A stretch of 64,000 bases of DNA from Stentor roeselii (GCA_006503475.1 RSEH01000021.1:1-64000); one strand, 5' to 3'; numbered from the stretch's first letter, positions 46,421-56,271 are shown. Program-made: numbers and translations. The notes: generated by a model from the sequence alone, not told the origin.

Positions 46421-47155
46421 CTAATTAAGCAACTTCAGGACTGAGAATGGACCTTGCAGGTCTCTAAAAAAGTCATAAGGATGGCGATTAATCGAGTCTC
46501 TCGCCTTCACATCAGATTTCAAATAACTATCATCAGAGTCCAAAATAACACTTTGTCCATTTTTCACTTCACATGCCTGAAAGACCGGCGGCATTTTATT
46601 CTCAATAGTAACATCCAGCGGGTTCAACGAGCTAGCATCCGAGTCTTTAGTCGTGAACTTAGCCCGATGCCTAGGTGAAGGCATTGCGCTTCTCCAAAGA
46701 GAAGCAGCGTCTCCAGTGGACTCAGTTATAACTTTTCCACCTCCAAGCCTTGCCTTAATTCCAAGTATTTGAAGTTTAGTCGTGCTTTCCTCTTCAGCGA
46801 TTTCTTCATTTGAAACTGACAAAGAACAGGTTTTGACTGGCTGAGGACGAATGTCGATATAAAGAGTTTCTGAGGGAAAAATTTCAAGATCTCTTAAGCT
46901 AAGAGAAAAACTGATGATTTCTTGATTCGCTTTCGTGATTATCAACTCTTCTGATGCAAGTTCTGGATGGTTGATGATGATGTGATTCAGATAAGAATTT
47001 AAGGATTTTGAAGGGTGGAAGTCAAGTTTATATGAAAAATTTAATGACTTCGATTTGAATTTTAAACATTTCGATACTTGATGGGTTTGTGATGAAGGCA
47101 TCGTTGTTTGAGGGTTTTCAGGAGATTTTTTAGGAGCTGAACAACAATTTCCCAT
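46421..47155 (-). CDS. N-myristoylated protein of unknown function
   Basis: A 244-residue protein that begins M-G-N-C-C-S, a strong site for myristoylation of Gly2 and palmitoylation of Cys4 and Cys5, so it should sit on membranes. Residues about 30-110 may form a small beta-rich fold (K-L-D-F-H-P-S-K-S-L then E-L-I-I-T-K-A), perhaps ubiquitin-like, but I would not name it. The rest is Ser-rich. It is convergent with the SAP gene (1 bp) and divergent from the next gene (39 bp between starts). Confidence 0.7.
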   Translation of the reverse strand: MGNCCSAPKKSPENPQTTMPSSQTHQVSKCLKFKSKSLNFSYKLDFHPSKSLNSYLNHIIINHPELASEELIITKANQEIISFSLSLRDLEIFPSETLYIDIRPQPVKTCSLSVSNEEIAEEESTTKLQILGIKARLGGGKVITESTGDAASLWRSAMPSPRHRAKFTTKDSDASSLNPLDVTIENKMPPVFQACEVKNGQSVILDSDDSYLKSDVKARDSINRHPYDFFRDLQGPFSVLKLLN

Positions 47156-47194
47156 TTTTTATTAGAACAGATTTAGGTGTTAGGTTTAGAAAGA

Positions 47195-47977
47195 ATGGAA
47201 GAAACTGTTGTTTTTTGTATTAATTGTGATAAACTGTTGAGTCTTTCACAGATTTCTCAGCATTCGAATGAATGTTATAGACCTGATTTGGAGGATCAGG
47301 GGACTTTCGAAAGGATCAACATGAATTTGAGGAATTTTCGCAAGACTTTAACGGATTTCCTCAAGAAAAATCAAGGATTGAATAAAGAAAATAGACATGT
47401 TATTAAATCTTGCATTACTAAATGTAAAGAAGTAGAAAATTCTGAGGTTGAACTTGAGTCTCTATCTTTAATTGCCTCTAAACTAGAAAATTACCTGGAA
47501 AATTTCGATGATATTCTTATTACAGTCATTGTGCAGAGGTTTAAAGTTCTCGTCGAGGACAAAGCTTTTAAAATTATTGAAAAAATCAAAGAGTCTGCTG
47601 TTCAAATAGAAGATGAACCCACCTTGAATCATCAGAAACTTCTTAAAAAGTTCTCTGGGGACTTTTTGAAGTCTAAGAAAATTCATATTGACCCTGAGGA
47701 TAATGAAATCAGCTTCACGGTCTATACAAAAGATATTGAAAAGTCTTTCAAAAATTTAAATTCTGAAAATTTTGCTTTTGAGGATGATGAAGATGAAATG
47801 GTTGATAGGATGTATGAACATTTCAAAAATCTTTGCATGATTTGTAGACTTGGGTTTAATTATCGTCATCCTTCACAAAAGTGCTCATTGGTTCAATTGT
47901 ATAAAAAAAGTATTGGGTTTGGTATTAGCCCTGAAAATTGGGAAAATTTCATAGTCAGTGAATTTCAAAACTTTTAG
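47195..47977 (+). CDS. Protein with N- and C-terminal Cys/His clusters, unknown function
   Basis: A 260-residue protein. The N-terminal C-I-N-C-D with Q-H-S-N-E-C about 17 residues on fits a C2HC-type zinc finger. The middle is helical with coiled-coil tendency. Near 225, L-C-M-I-C-R and later C-S-L-V-Q could be a second, incomplete metal site (H-P-S-Q-K-C). I chose the ATG at 47195 (M-E-E-T-V); the frame extends six codons to a GTG. The family is unknown. Confidence 0.65.
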   Translation: MEETVVFCINCDKLLSLSQISQHSNECYRPDLEDQGTFERINMNLRNFRKTLTDFLKKNQGLNKENRHVIKSCITKCKEVENSEVELESLSLIASKLENYLENFDDILITVIVQRFKVLVEDKAFKIIEKIKESAVQIEDEPTLNHQKLLKKFSGDFLKSKKIHIDPEDNEISFTVYTKDIEKSFKNLNSENFAFEDDEDEMVDRMYEHFKNLCMICRLGFNYRHPSQKCSLVQLYKKSIGFGISPENWENFIVSEFQNF

Positions 47978-48109
47978 ATTTAGTAGGTTTGAATTAGAAA
48001 GTTTGAGATTAAGTTTAGAGTCTTTTGATTTAATAGTTGCCTCTTAAACACTAAAGTAAACCCATAAGCCAATTCCATGAAATATCTTCTAATCTTTTTA
48101 TCTTAATAA

Positions 48110-48619
48110 ATGATCGAAGACGATACAGTTTCCAAAGATGACAAACTGGAACAAAGACTCTCCGAGCTCAAAAAAACCTACAACAAAAAAGGAAAAGATT
48201 CATGGATCCAGTACTTATCTATTGTGAAGGGAAACCTTGGCATGGAAACTGTATCTCTTGAAGATGACTTCAACCGAGAGGTCAAGTTTTACGCTGTTGC
48301 CCTTGAAAATGCTAAAGAAATGATTGAAAAACTCACAAAAAAAGGAATTCCTGTCTGGAGGCCGAATGATTTCAAGGCTGAGACTTTCAAAACTGACTTT
48401 CATATGCAAAAAGTTCAGAAACATCTGCAAGAAATTCAGCAAAAAATTGAAAGTGTTGAGAAACGAAAAGATGCGAAAAATAAAAAAAAGTTTAGTAATG
48501 AAGCACATAAAAGACATGTCAAAGCTAAACAATCGAGATTGAGAGAAAATAAAGCGAAAAAAGTTAAGAAAGGAAAGGATAAGTCGGCGAGATATATGAG
48601 GAACAAGAAAAGAAATTAA
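48110..48619 (+). CDS. EBP2-like ribosome-biogenesis protein
   Basis: A 169-residue, strongly basic protein. Residues about 45-125 match the EBP2 domain: E-D-D-F-N-R-E-V-K-F-Y, then A-L-E-N-A, then R-P-N-D-F-K-A-E then H-M-Q-K-V. The C-terminus is a run of Lys-rich nucleolar-type sequence (K-A-K-K-V-K-K-G-K-D-K). EBP2 helps process 27S pre-rRNA and assemble the 60S subunit in the nucleolus. It is shorter than the yeast or animal protein (about 300-430 residues) because the acidic N-terminus and the tail are reduced. Confidence 0.78.
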   Translation: MIEDDTVSKDDKLEQRLSELKKTYNKKGKDSWIQYLSIVKGNLGMETVSLEDDFNREVKFYAVALENAKEMIEKLTKKGIPVWRPNDFKAETFKTDFHMQKVQKHLQEIQQKIESVEKRKDAKNKKKFSNEAHKRHVKAKQSRLRENKAKKVKKGKDKSARYMRNKKRN

Positions 48620-49458
48620 TTTGATTAAGGATAAGAGTAGTTTAGGATTGATTTTATGAGAGTGATTGTAATTATAGTTTGGATTTTATTTAGGAATATT
48701 TACAAGATTTAGATAATGGATTAACTTGTGAATGCTTTATTGTTATTACTTGTAGCGACAAATCATAATCTTTAAAAATTCAAGGAATAATTCTAGATTA
48801 TAATGTTTATAATTTTTATTAATCAATGGAACTAATTTAATTGAACTTGCTTTGAGTTTTTGTGTACCTGAATTAAATATTTGGAGAAACTGAAAGGATC
48901 ATAACGTAATATGCAGAATTCCAATGAGGATGACAACAATAGCCCATTTTATATCGGTTGAATAAGAAATTCATGATTTGTTTCAAGTGAGGATATATAT
49001 TTTAAATACCCAAATCTAAATATTTCCTATCAATCCATATCGAGTTCGTAAAGATTGAAACATAAAAAACCATAGCAGAGGTTAAACATTTACAATCATT
49101 TTCGATGGATGAGTTCTCGGTGATAAAATCGGCCATCATAAGTTTCTCCATCAGAAACCCGAATTCACATAATAGTGGTAAAGCTCTACAATAAACAACG
49201 TGACTAGTTACATCATTCTGATATACTCAAACAAAAGAAGACACCCTATCCAAATAAATCCCTCTGTCATTAATTATCCAGTCATCTGACTAATTATCGA
49301 GACTCCTCTACAACACCAAAAAAATTCAATAAAAGAGTGACTTCAAAACTATTTCCCAAAGACCTGAAAAAACTCATAATCTAAATTTATTCAACTCAAT
49401 CCTAAAAAAAACCTAAAAAACTTAACAAAAATCCAACTCAAACCATAAAAACAATAAA
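48620..49458. other. AT-rich convergent intergenic region
   Basis: About 840 bases between two convergent genes; unusually long for this window. I see no frame, repeat or RNA gene in it. Confidence 0.55.
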
Positions 49459-50031
49459 CTATACCTTATTTCCACATATTTCACAAATTTTCACTTTATA
49501 CCTGTTAATCCATTCAGGGCACCAACACAAGTTACTAAAAACCCTATCAACTCCTTTAACAATCCAGTTCTCAACTGATCCTTCCTCTGAAATTCCTTGA
49601 AAAGTCCTCACATTTTTCTTGCAAGTCATACAAAAGTCTTTATCTTGCAAAGGTTGATTATTTTCCTTGCAAACCAAATCAAACTCGCTTATTCTTCTTG
49701 ATTGACTAGTCTGCATTCGAGTGCTGTTCATTTCTTCGCTTTCATGAAAAACTGAAGGTTTTTTTTCGTGATAAGAAGACTTTGAGTTCTTTCGTAAATG
49801 AGAAAAAAGGACTGAAGGACTTAGAAGGTCAAGGTTTTGAGAACTTACTCTTTGATGCTTCGGCTCTGATGTGAAAGAAACTTCTGGCAAAATGTCTTTG
49901 ATTGAAAATCCTTTGTTTGATATGTGGGAGATGCTGGAACTACTCTTGTCCATATCGTTTTCTGGAATACTTGAAAATGAGTTGTTATTTGAGTGCTGCT
50001 TCCAAAAGTGAAGTGGTGAATACGAAGACAT
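49459..50031 (-). CDS. Ser-rich protein with LITAF-like Cys-rich end
   Basis: A 190-residue protein. The first 130 residues are Ser-rich and likely disordered. The last 60 have F-C-M-T-C-K-K-N-V-R-T, a hydrophobic stretch, then C-W-C-P-E-W and C-E-I-C-G-N-K. The paired C-x-x-C around a hydrophobic insert resembles the LITAF domain, a zinc-bound monotopic membrane anchor of endosomal proteins. The insert is less hydrophobic than usual, so this is a weak call. The start is the first ATG after a short AT-rich leader. Confidence 0.5.
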   Translation of the reverse strand: MSSYSPLHFWKQHSNNNSFSSIPENDMDKSSSSISHISNKGFSIKDILPEVSFTSEPKHQRVSSQNLDLLSPSVLFSHLRKNSKSSYHEKKPSVFHESEEMNSTRMQTSQSRRISEFDLVCKENNQPLQDKDFCMTCKKNVRTFQGISEEGSVENWIVKGVDRVFSNLCWCPEWINRYKVKICEICGNKV

Positions 50032-50263
50032 TCCGTTAATTTTATTTAAATATGAACGGATTGGATATCAGGGGATTTTTGGAATTTAGGAGATGAAGGG
50101 TTTGAAGAAGGTTGATTAGGTTTGTAATAGATGGTGAAACTCTTGAAAATTTGGAGGGTTGAGGGAGGATTTTAACTTTTGTTTATAATCATAGAAATAA
50201 TGAGCTTTGGAAGCTGAAGATACAATTAATTTAAAGACCAAATCTAATAAATTTTTCTACTTA

Positions 50264-50617
50264 CTAACACCCCATAACATCCTGGTCACTGTAAATCATG
50301 TACAAAAACCCATCCTCATCTTTTTTTTGTTCATAAATCGCTTGCATAGATGCATCTCCAGTGACCAATTCCCTTCCATTGACAAAGATAAACAAAGCAG
50401 TATCCCTCCGCATCTTGACTTTTTTCCTGATGCACCCTAAGAACTGCTGCACAGTATAATCAGAAGGACACAAAAACTTGCTCTTAGGAATATCTTCCAA
50501 CTGGCTATTTTTCGATTTTTCTAAAATGATCGGAATCCTTCCAGGCCACTTTGAGACGATCTTTGCGACTTCTTCTCTTCTTTTGTCGATCGGAGTCTCT
50601 TCCTTGAACTTAAACAT
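50264..50617 (-). CDS. ATG8: ATG8/GABARAP autophagy modifier
   Basis: A 117-residue ubiquitin-like protein. It starts M-F-K-F-K-E-E and has the two N-terminal helices, then K-F-L-C-P, F-L-G-C-I-R-K-K, L-F-I-F-V-N and L-Y-M-I-Y-S-D at the expected places. It ends M-G-C, so Atg4 needs to remove only Cys117 to expose Gly116 for lipid conjugation. The Asp/Tyr surface for LIR binding is retained. I chose the ATG at 50617 because the family starts here; the frame continues nine codons to a TTG. Divergent from the SAPS gene with 64 bp between starts. Confidence 0.95.
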   Translation of the reverse strand: MFKFKEETPIDKRREEVAKIVSKWPGRIPIILEKSKNSQLEDIPKSKFLCPSDYTVQQFLGCIRKKVKMRRDTALFIFVNGRELVTGDASMQAIYEQKKDEDGFLYMIYSDQDVMGC

Positions 50618-50681
50618 AATAAATGGCCAAAAGCAATTAAACAAAGAAGGTTAATCCAACTATAAACATTTCTTCGTAATA

Positions 50682-52058
50682 ATGGAAGAACTCGCCGGTT
50701 TTTCATTGTCTCCAGTTCTTCCTGGGATCTCTTCGGATTGTCGCGAAAAATTCAGGACTTTGCTTAGAAATTCTGATGATTTGAATGATTTTCTTGCTTT
50801 TGATGATGTTGTTGAACTTGCTGCTGAGGATCAGGATTTGGTCAGGGAATAGTAAAAAGTAAATAGTCTTGTGCCTAGGAATGTTAGAAGTGTTCTTAGG
50901 GTTTTACTTGAAATGCCTCAGGATAATGACTCTTTTGATAGGACTTTTAAGTTTCCTTTTGTGATTTCAAGACTTTTAACCAGTAGGTTTGATGGGTTGT
51001 TAGATGAAATTAATGGTGAACTGGAATGGCTTAAACAGATTTTAGGGTTTTTGGAACAGCCGTCTCCTTTGAATAATGTGTTGAGTAATTATTTTGCTGA
51101 TCTTTGTGAGAATTTACTGGGAAGGGATAAAGCTTTGATGAAATTGATGTCCCAAACAGGATTCGAATCACTTTTTAATCATCTATCAAACAGGAACTTG
51201 ACTGGCCTTATTTCAAATATCATGATCAAAGCCAGTAAGTCAAAGAAATTAGAAATGATAGTCAGCCAAATCATTAAAAAACTTGCCTACGGTATAAACG
51301 AGGTTCAGACATGCTACAATTCCAGCGAAATCATCTGTTCTGGAATTTCAGAAGACCTAATATACAACCTCTTCAAAGATTTTTTCGAAATTTTATTTGA
51401 AAATTGGGAAAATCAATGCCAAGAAGTAAAAAAATGCAAGTTAAAAGTAATAAAAGCTTTTTTAGAAAAAGAAAAAGACCTGAAAATCATCGATGAAGAC
51501 TCATGGGGATCTTCTTCAACAATTATATTGATTCTAAAGTATTCAGAAGTGTTAAAGTCAAGTCTTGACACTTCAAAAAACGACGAAATTTTAACTTCTA
51601 GCTCTAAATCAATTCCTCGAATAGGAGAAACCTGTTTAATCGCTTTAGACATCTGCGCTCTTCTGGCAGACATGAGACAACCATCAATAAATTCCTTAAT
51701 AAACGAGAAGAAAATTATCGAAAACGCTTTGATTTTATTTAAAAGACATCAACTAAGTTCAATGTTTCATACTTGCTTCACAAACTTCATCCTAACCTAT
51801 TTAAATTCAGACTTATCACAAGAAACTGCTTTATTTTTATATCATTTTCTTAGTCAAAACTTAGGAATCGTTGAAAATAATGATATTTGTCGAGGGTTCT
51901 TCGCAAACTGCTTGAAAACTGCTGCGATTCTTTTGAAACAAAGCGAAAATAACTTGCTTATTCAAGAAGTTCTTCATAGTCAGCCTGGGTGGACAACGCT
52001 TCAAACTTTGATCATGTCGAAAATGATGATTAACTCAAGTTTAATAGATTTCTTTTAA
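50682..52058 (+). CDS. SAPS-domain regulatory subunit of protein phosphatase 6 (one 15-nt intron)
   Basis: Exons 50682-50851 and 50867-52058 give 453 residues. Splicing at 50852-50866 rebuilds a Tyr codon across the junction (R-E-Y-L-V-P-R-N-V). The body is an all-helical ARM-like repeat protein; F-K-F-P-F-V-I-S-R-L-L-T and F-L-E-Q-P-S-P-L-N follow the SAPS domain of SIT4-associated and PP6R proteins. These hold the PP6 (Sit4) catalytic subunit and choose its substrates. It is shorter than animal PP6Rs (about 850 residues), lacking the acidic tail. If the intron is kept, the frame stops at once at TAG. Confidence 0.82.
50852..50866 (+). other. 15-nt spliceosomal intron
   Basis: Reads GTAAAAAGTAAATAG. 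It has the GTA start, A at position 10 and TAG end. Removing it joins the SAPS gene's N-terminal exon to the conserved domain in frame. Confidence 0.9.
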
Positions 52059-52084
52059 TTCAATATTAATTACTTTAGCCATTC

Positions 52085-53821
52085 ATGTAACTAAAACTTA
52101 GGAACGCATTCAACTCCAAGGAGGGAAAAGGGATTAAACCTATTTCAAAGTCTAAAGAACCGAGAATTCCTAAAAGTCGACCGGCTGAAGGGTTTGACTT
52201 CAAAAGTACCCAACATTTGAAAGCAGTCAAAACTTTACCGCAGCTTATTGATACTAAAGCGATATCCAAGCTTCTGCCAAAAAAGATCCCCACTGAAAAA
52301 GAAAGACTTTACGAAGAAAACCTAAGCCTAAAGCAAATGCACAACGCAATCCTCGAAGAAAACATGAAACTTCGAACGAAAGTTCAGCAACTCAAGAAAA
52401 GATCAGAAGGTTTATCAGGTGAAAGTCCTTCAAACAAAAACATGAATTTCGTCGACAGGCTGAAAAGTTCAATAAAAGAAATGAAATCTGATCTTCAATC
52501 AAAAAACAAGGAAATCACTGAATTGAAGAAGCACATTCGATTCACTAAAATAAATGAACTAGAAACTGAGCTCGAGTTTCAAATGAATGAATGTGAAAAG
52601 TTGAGATCAGCTTTAAATGAAATTTCAGTAAAAAAACTTGACAGTCTAGAATCTAATCATTTTAAAGGAGTCCCTAATGAAAAAGAAAACTTTAAGAAAG
52701 AAATAAAAGAACTTAAGGAAAAATTAACAAGTTCTGATCAAAACTTTAAAAAAATTCAGGAATCGAATGAAAAATTGAATAAAGAAAAAGAAAATGCTTG
52801 TCAATTAGTGAAAGAACTGGAAAATAGGATTAAGGAGCTTGAAAGTTTAGAAAATCAACAAAAGGGTCTTAATGGAGGTTTAGGTGGCCAGGTGGAAAAT
52901 GTTTTCAATCAATTTTTAGAGTTTTTTAAGAAAAATTCGATTTCTGTTGAACAGTGGGTGAAAAGTCTTACAAACCAAGACGAACTCACCAGAGATATCT
53001 TAAAAATGGCCATTGAACAGGACTCTATTGATATCAAAGATCAAGATTTTGAAGAATTCTTTAAATCTCATTCAAAAACTTTCATCAAATCAGCTGATTT
53101 CATTAAAATTCTCGGTTCTAGAATGAAAAATGATTACAATATCGATGACATTTTCGAAGTACTTAAAGGAAGAGCAGGAATTTTCAACAAAACTTTAAAA
53201 AAACTAGAAGAAAAAATCACAAAAATCTCTAAAAATGATAAAGTTGACAAGGAAACTCTTGAAAATTTCCTAAAAAAAAAACTTTTTAGTCTTGAAAGTG
53301 AGTCAGAAGAGCAAGTTTTAATCAATCATCTACTCGGAAGTGAGCAAGTTGTTCAAAAGTCCTTAATACTCCAAAAGTTCTTTAAAAACTTTAAAGATTT
53401 CGAAAGTTTCACGCTTGAAGAGTTCCAAAACTACCTAGACCGTCTTTCAAGCTACTTATCAAGTAACTTCGAGACATGCATATCTTCAATCCAAGAGCAC
53501 AGTCAATTTAAAAGCAGAGTCTCACTTTCCTTCCTTTTCCAAGAACTATCCTCATCAGGTCTGACAAGTTCAACAAAAGAAAAATCCTGTCTAAGGTCTT
53601 TCCTGATTTTTCACTCAAAATCTCCAAATCAAATCGACTACCTGAAAATGATTCAAATACTTTCAAAAAAAACTTACGACAAGTCAATTTTCAGTCATTT
53701 TGAAAAACCTCTGAAAAAAGAAGTCCTAAAAGCTTCAACCTTAAAATCCTCAGGGTCTTCAGAAAAAATAATCCCTTTGCGATCAGAGACAATGAAACAA
53801 GGACGAAAGGTAGAAACTTAA
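52085..53821 (+). CDS. Long coiled-coil protein; start codon split by a 15-nt intron
   Basis: The frame is open upstream of any usable ATG back to G at 52102. Directly before it lies a 15-nt intron (52087-52101), and before that AT at 52085-52086. Splicing makes AT+G = ATG, then A-A-C (Asn), giving M-N-A-F-N-S-K-E-G and a 573-residue product in frame. Unspliced RNA would read ATG-TAA, start then stop. The protein is basic at the N-terminus, then coiled coil at about 75-260, then a helical region (about 260-560) without known domain. It lies 26 bp after the SAPS stop on the same strand. Confidence 0.78.
52087..52101 (+). other. 15-nt intron inside the start codon
   Basis: Reads GTAACTAAAACTTAG, with the same GTA, A10 and CTTAG as the introns of the Tctex1 and ZMYND12-like genes. 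The exon boundary falls between the second and third bases of ATG. Confidence 0.82.
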
Positions 53822-53846
53822 ACTTTCATTAAAGATTACATAATCA

Positions 53847-54452
53847 TTAAAAACAGCATTTTTTATCATTTTTTTCAGTTTTTCCTAAAGTAAAAGCATT
53901 AACCGGCAGTCCAATCTCAGAATGCTCTTGTCTATCCAAGCACATTCGAGTAGCCTCTCTGAAAACCTCATCAATTCTGATATCATTCTTCGCGGATACT
54001 TCACAAAACAATGTTTTATGTCGATTTGCCCAGTCACTAGCAGTTGCACTGTCGATTTTCCGACAATCATCCAAGTCACATTTATTTCCAACAAGAATCA
54101 CAGGAAAAAAACTATCTTCTGTTGACCTTCTTAGAATAAACTCATTTTTCCAATAATCTAGATGTTCAAAAGACTCTTCATCAGTGATATCATAAACAAG
54201 AAGACAAAAATCAGCCCCTCTAAAAAAAGAGTTACTAAGAGATTGAAACCTTTCTTGACCTGCAGTGTCCCAAAGCTGCAAACAAATGTACTTCCCGTCA
54301 ACGATAAACTCTTTGAATAAGAAATCAGCTCCGACTGTTGCTTTGTAAATAAATGAAAATTCTTGTATCACGAATCGATTTAAAATCGATGTCTTTCCAA
54401 CACCTGGGTCTCCCAAGACGATTACTTTTAATTGAGTTCGAGTACAAGACAT
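53847..54452 (-). CDS. Rab-family small GTPase
   Basis: A 201-residue GTPase. G-D-P-G-V-G-K-T-S (residues about 14-22) is the P-loop, T-V-G-A-D-F holds the switch I Thr, W-D-T-A-G-Q-E is switch II, N-K-C-D is G4 and S-A-K is G5. The C-terminus K-K-C-C-F carries two cysteines for geranylgeranylation. The effector region (I-Y-K-A-T-V-G-A-D-F) is closest to Rab7-like members, so late endosome or vacuole traffic is likely. Divergent from the Tctex1 gene with 32 bp between start codons. Confidence 0.92.
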   Translation of the reverse strand: MSCTRTQLKVIVLGDPGVGKTSILNRFVIQEFSFIYKATVGADFLFKEFIVDGKYICLQLWDTAGQERFQSLSNSFFRGADFCLLVYDITDEESFEHLDYWKNEFILRRSTEDSFFPVILVGNKCDLDDCRKIDSATASDWANRHKTLFCEVSAKNDIRIDEVFREATRMCLDRQEHSEIGLPVNAFTLGKTEKNDKKCCF

Positions 54453-54484
54453 GAAAATAATTATATCTACAGTAGTAATAATAT

Positions 54485-54817
54485 ATGGAAGTCAGCTTTC
54501 ATAGTTTTGTAAGAAATACTTAGAAAGAAGAAGCTTGCAAAGATATCGGGAAAATCGTTGAAAAAGTCATGAAAGACTCGATGTACCAACAAGAAAAAAC
54601 TACTGAATGGATCAATAAAATCTGTGATATGAGTTTAAATGCTTTGAAAAAAATCAGTCCGAACTTTAAGTACATGGTCAACTGCATCATTGCGGAAAAG
54701 TCTCAGATTGACGTTCAAAACTCTTGCTTTTATTCACCTTTCGATGCGAATTGTTTGATATCCTGGGAGAACCAGAACTTGAGTGTTATTGTTAACTTAT
54801 TCGCAGTCGCTTTATAG
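54485..54817 (+). CDS. Tctex1-type dynein light chain (one 15-nt intron)
   Basis: Exon 1 (54485-54508) codes for only eight residues, M-E-V-S-F-H-S-F; exon 2 is 54524-54817. The product is 105 residues. V-E-K-V-M, then F-K-Y-M-V-N-C-I-I, then S-C-F-Y-S then W-E-N-Q-N-L-S-V-I-V follow DYNLT/Tctex1 chains, which dimerise on dynein intermediate chains of cytoplasmic or axonemal dynein. Without splicing, translation ends at TAG after 13 codons. Convergent with the next gene, 8 bp between stops. Confidence 0.9.
54509..54523 (+). other. 15-nt spliceosomal intron
   Basis: Reads GTAAGAAATACTTAG. GTA start, A at position 10, CTTAG end. Retention gives an in-frame TAG. Confidence 0.9.
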
Positions 54818-54825
54818 ATTATTTA

Positions 54826-55659
54826 TTAAGTCTTTTCTTGGATTAAGTCTAGCAAAATCTCTGTCATTGCTTGATGATCTTCTTCCATTTCTTTCAACTT
54901 TAAGGGAAATTCTGGGTCTTCTGATGAATAATGATGGATGCTTCTTGATAGGATTACTTGCACTGGACTTTCGTGAATTGATAAGCTGAACTTTTGGTAA
55001 GTGAAATATTTTGAGACTTGGCTTAGGACTTCTACTTTTTCAGTTAAAAAATTGAATTCACTTGAGTTGAAGGATATCTTTACAGAGGTTTTTAAAAATT
55101 TACTCATTAGAAGGTCTAAAATGAATAGATTTGTTGAGTAGATTTCTTTGAAAACTTGAAAAATTGTTGATTTTTCTGGAAGATATACTGGAATTGATGG
55201 GAAAATTCCGTTTTCGAGTTGGGATAGGTCGAATATTAACTGGTTTAGAAGATTTTTTAGGGTTGATGATGATGAGGATTTTATGTAGCATTGAAGGCTT
55301 TCCCAGGTCATATCGCATCTTTTTAGAAGTTGGGATTGGAAAAGTGAAAGGGAATTTTTTAAGGATTTACTTGATGATTTTTTTAAAGAATTTTTTGTTT
55401 TTGATCTTTTTGAAGAACCAGATTGTTGTAATATGATTGATTTTAAACTAAAGCGGAATTCTTTTAAGATTTCTGAAAGTTTTAGTTCAAATATTGAAGC
55501 TGAGTAAAGAGAGTAGGACTCTAGAGAAAAATTCTTCAAGAATATCAGAAAAGTCATTTGTTTCATGGTAAATTTTTGTGGGAAATAATTGGACTGATTT
55601 GCAATGTGTAAAACTATCTGATAGGTAAAAATCTGATTGTTTGAAAAAAGGTAGCTCAT
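54826..55659 (-). CDS. Ser/Leu-rich helical protein of unknown function
   Basis: A 277-residue protein, rich in Ser, Leu, Phe and Lys. Several amphipathic helices are visible (S-I-F-E-L-K-L-S-E-I-L-K; L-K-N-L-L-N-Q-L-I-F-D-L-S-Q-L) and a Ser/Lys cluster at about 80-105. No known domain. The C-terminal end is acidic (K-E-M-E-E-D-H). The first ATG is used; a Met at 32 would also fit. Confidence 0.62.
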   Translation of the reverse strand: MSYLFSNNQIFTYQIVLHIANQSNYFPQKFTMKQMTFLIFLKNFSLESYSLYSASIFELKLSEILKEFRFSLKSIILQQSGSSKRSKTKNSLKKSSSKSLKNSLSLFQSQLLKRCDMTWESLQCYIKSSSSSTLKNLLNQLIFDLSQLENGIFPSIPVYLPEKSTIFQVFKEIYSTNLFILDLLMSKFLKTSVKISFNSSEFNFLTEKVEVLSQVSKYFTYQKFSLSIHESPVQVILSRSIHHYSSEDPEFPLKLKEMEEDHQAMTEILLDLIQEKT

Positions 55660-55761
55660 TTTCTATTAAATAATCGATTCACATGTTATAACTGAGTTTT
55701 TGTAATTAATACTTGATATTTAATTCAGTGTAGGAATTATTTCATTTTGATCAGTATAATT

Positions 55762-56271
55762 ATGGAGTCAACTTATTTACTTTCTCTAGATTTCAAATCT
55801 CATAAAATCAGAGCATTCTTCCTAGAGAAGCATAAAGAATTTACTAGTTTGATTCCAAAGTATTTCAAAGTGATTGTTAAAGTTCAAACCGAAAAGCTGA
55901 ACCGAGATGGCTACTCTGTCGATTTTTGTATTGTGAAAAATGCAATCAGACGTGTTTCAGAACAAGTTGAAGGAAAGGTTATCATTAATAACTTTTTACA
56001 TCGTGTTCGAATTTCAGAATCAGAAGGCTTGGTGCAAGTTTCTTCAGAATTTAATGAGGATTTCGTAATCAGTTCTGAATTTATTAAAGTTCTGAATGGT
56101 TCAGATATTGAAAAAGAGTTCGCGAATTACCTGATATTGCTCACATTAACTGAAATCAAAACTTTTAATGATATTGAAGATATCTCTGCAATTCAGATTT
56201 CAGTTATTAACTTGATTGACGGTAAGCAAGTCACTTGTTTATACGAATCCTTAACTTCAAGTACTAATTAA
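55762..56271 (+). CDS. Protein with weak similarity to 6-pyruvoyl-tetrahydropterin synthase fold
   Basis: A 169-residue protein. The run Y-F-K-V-I-V-K-V, then R-D-G-Y-S-V-D-F-C-I-V-K-N-A-I, then V-E-G-K-V-I-I-N, has the order of a T-fold QueD/PTPS domain (strand, turn with D-G-x-x-V-D-F, helix, strand). The zinc-binding histidines are missing, so any such domain would not be catalytic. The match is weak. The start is the ATG at 55762 (M-E-S-T-Y) in AGTATAATT-ATG; the frame continues five codons to a TTG. Confidence 0.6.
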   Translation: MESTYLLSLDFKSHKIRAFFLEKHKEFTSLIPKYFKVIVKVQTEKLNRDGYSVDFCIVKNAIRRVSEQVEGKVIINNFLHRVRISESEGLVQVSSEFNEDFVISSEFIKVLNGSDIEKEFANYLILLTLTEIKTFNDIEDISAIQISVINLIDGKQVTCLYESLTSSTN

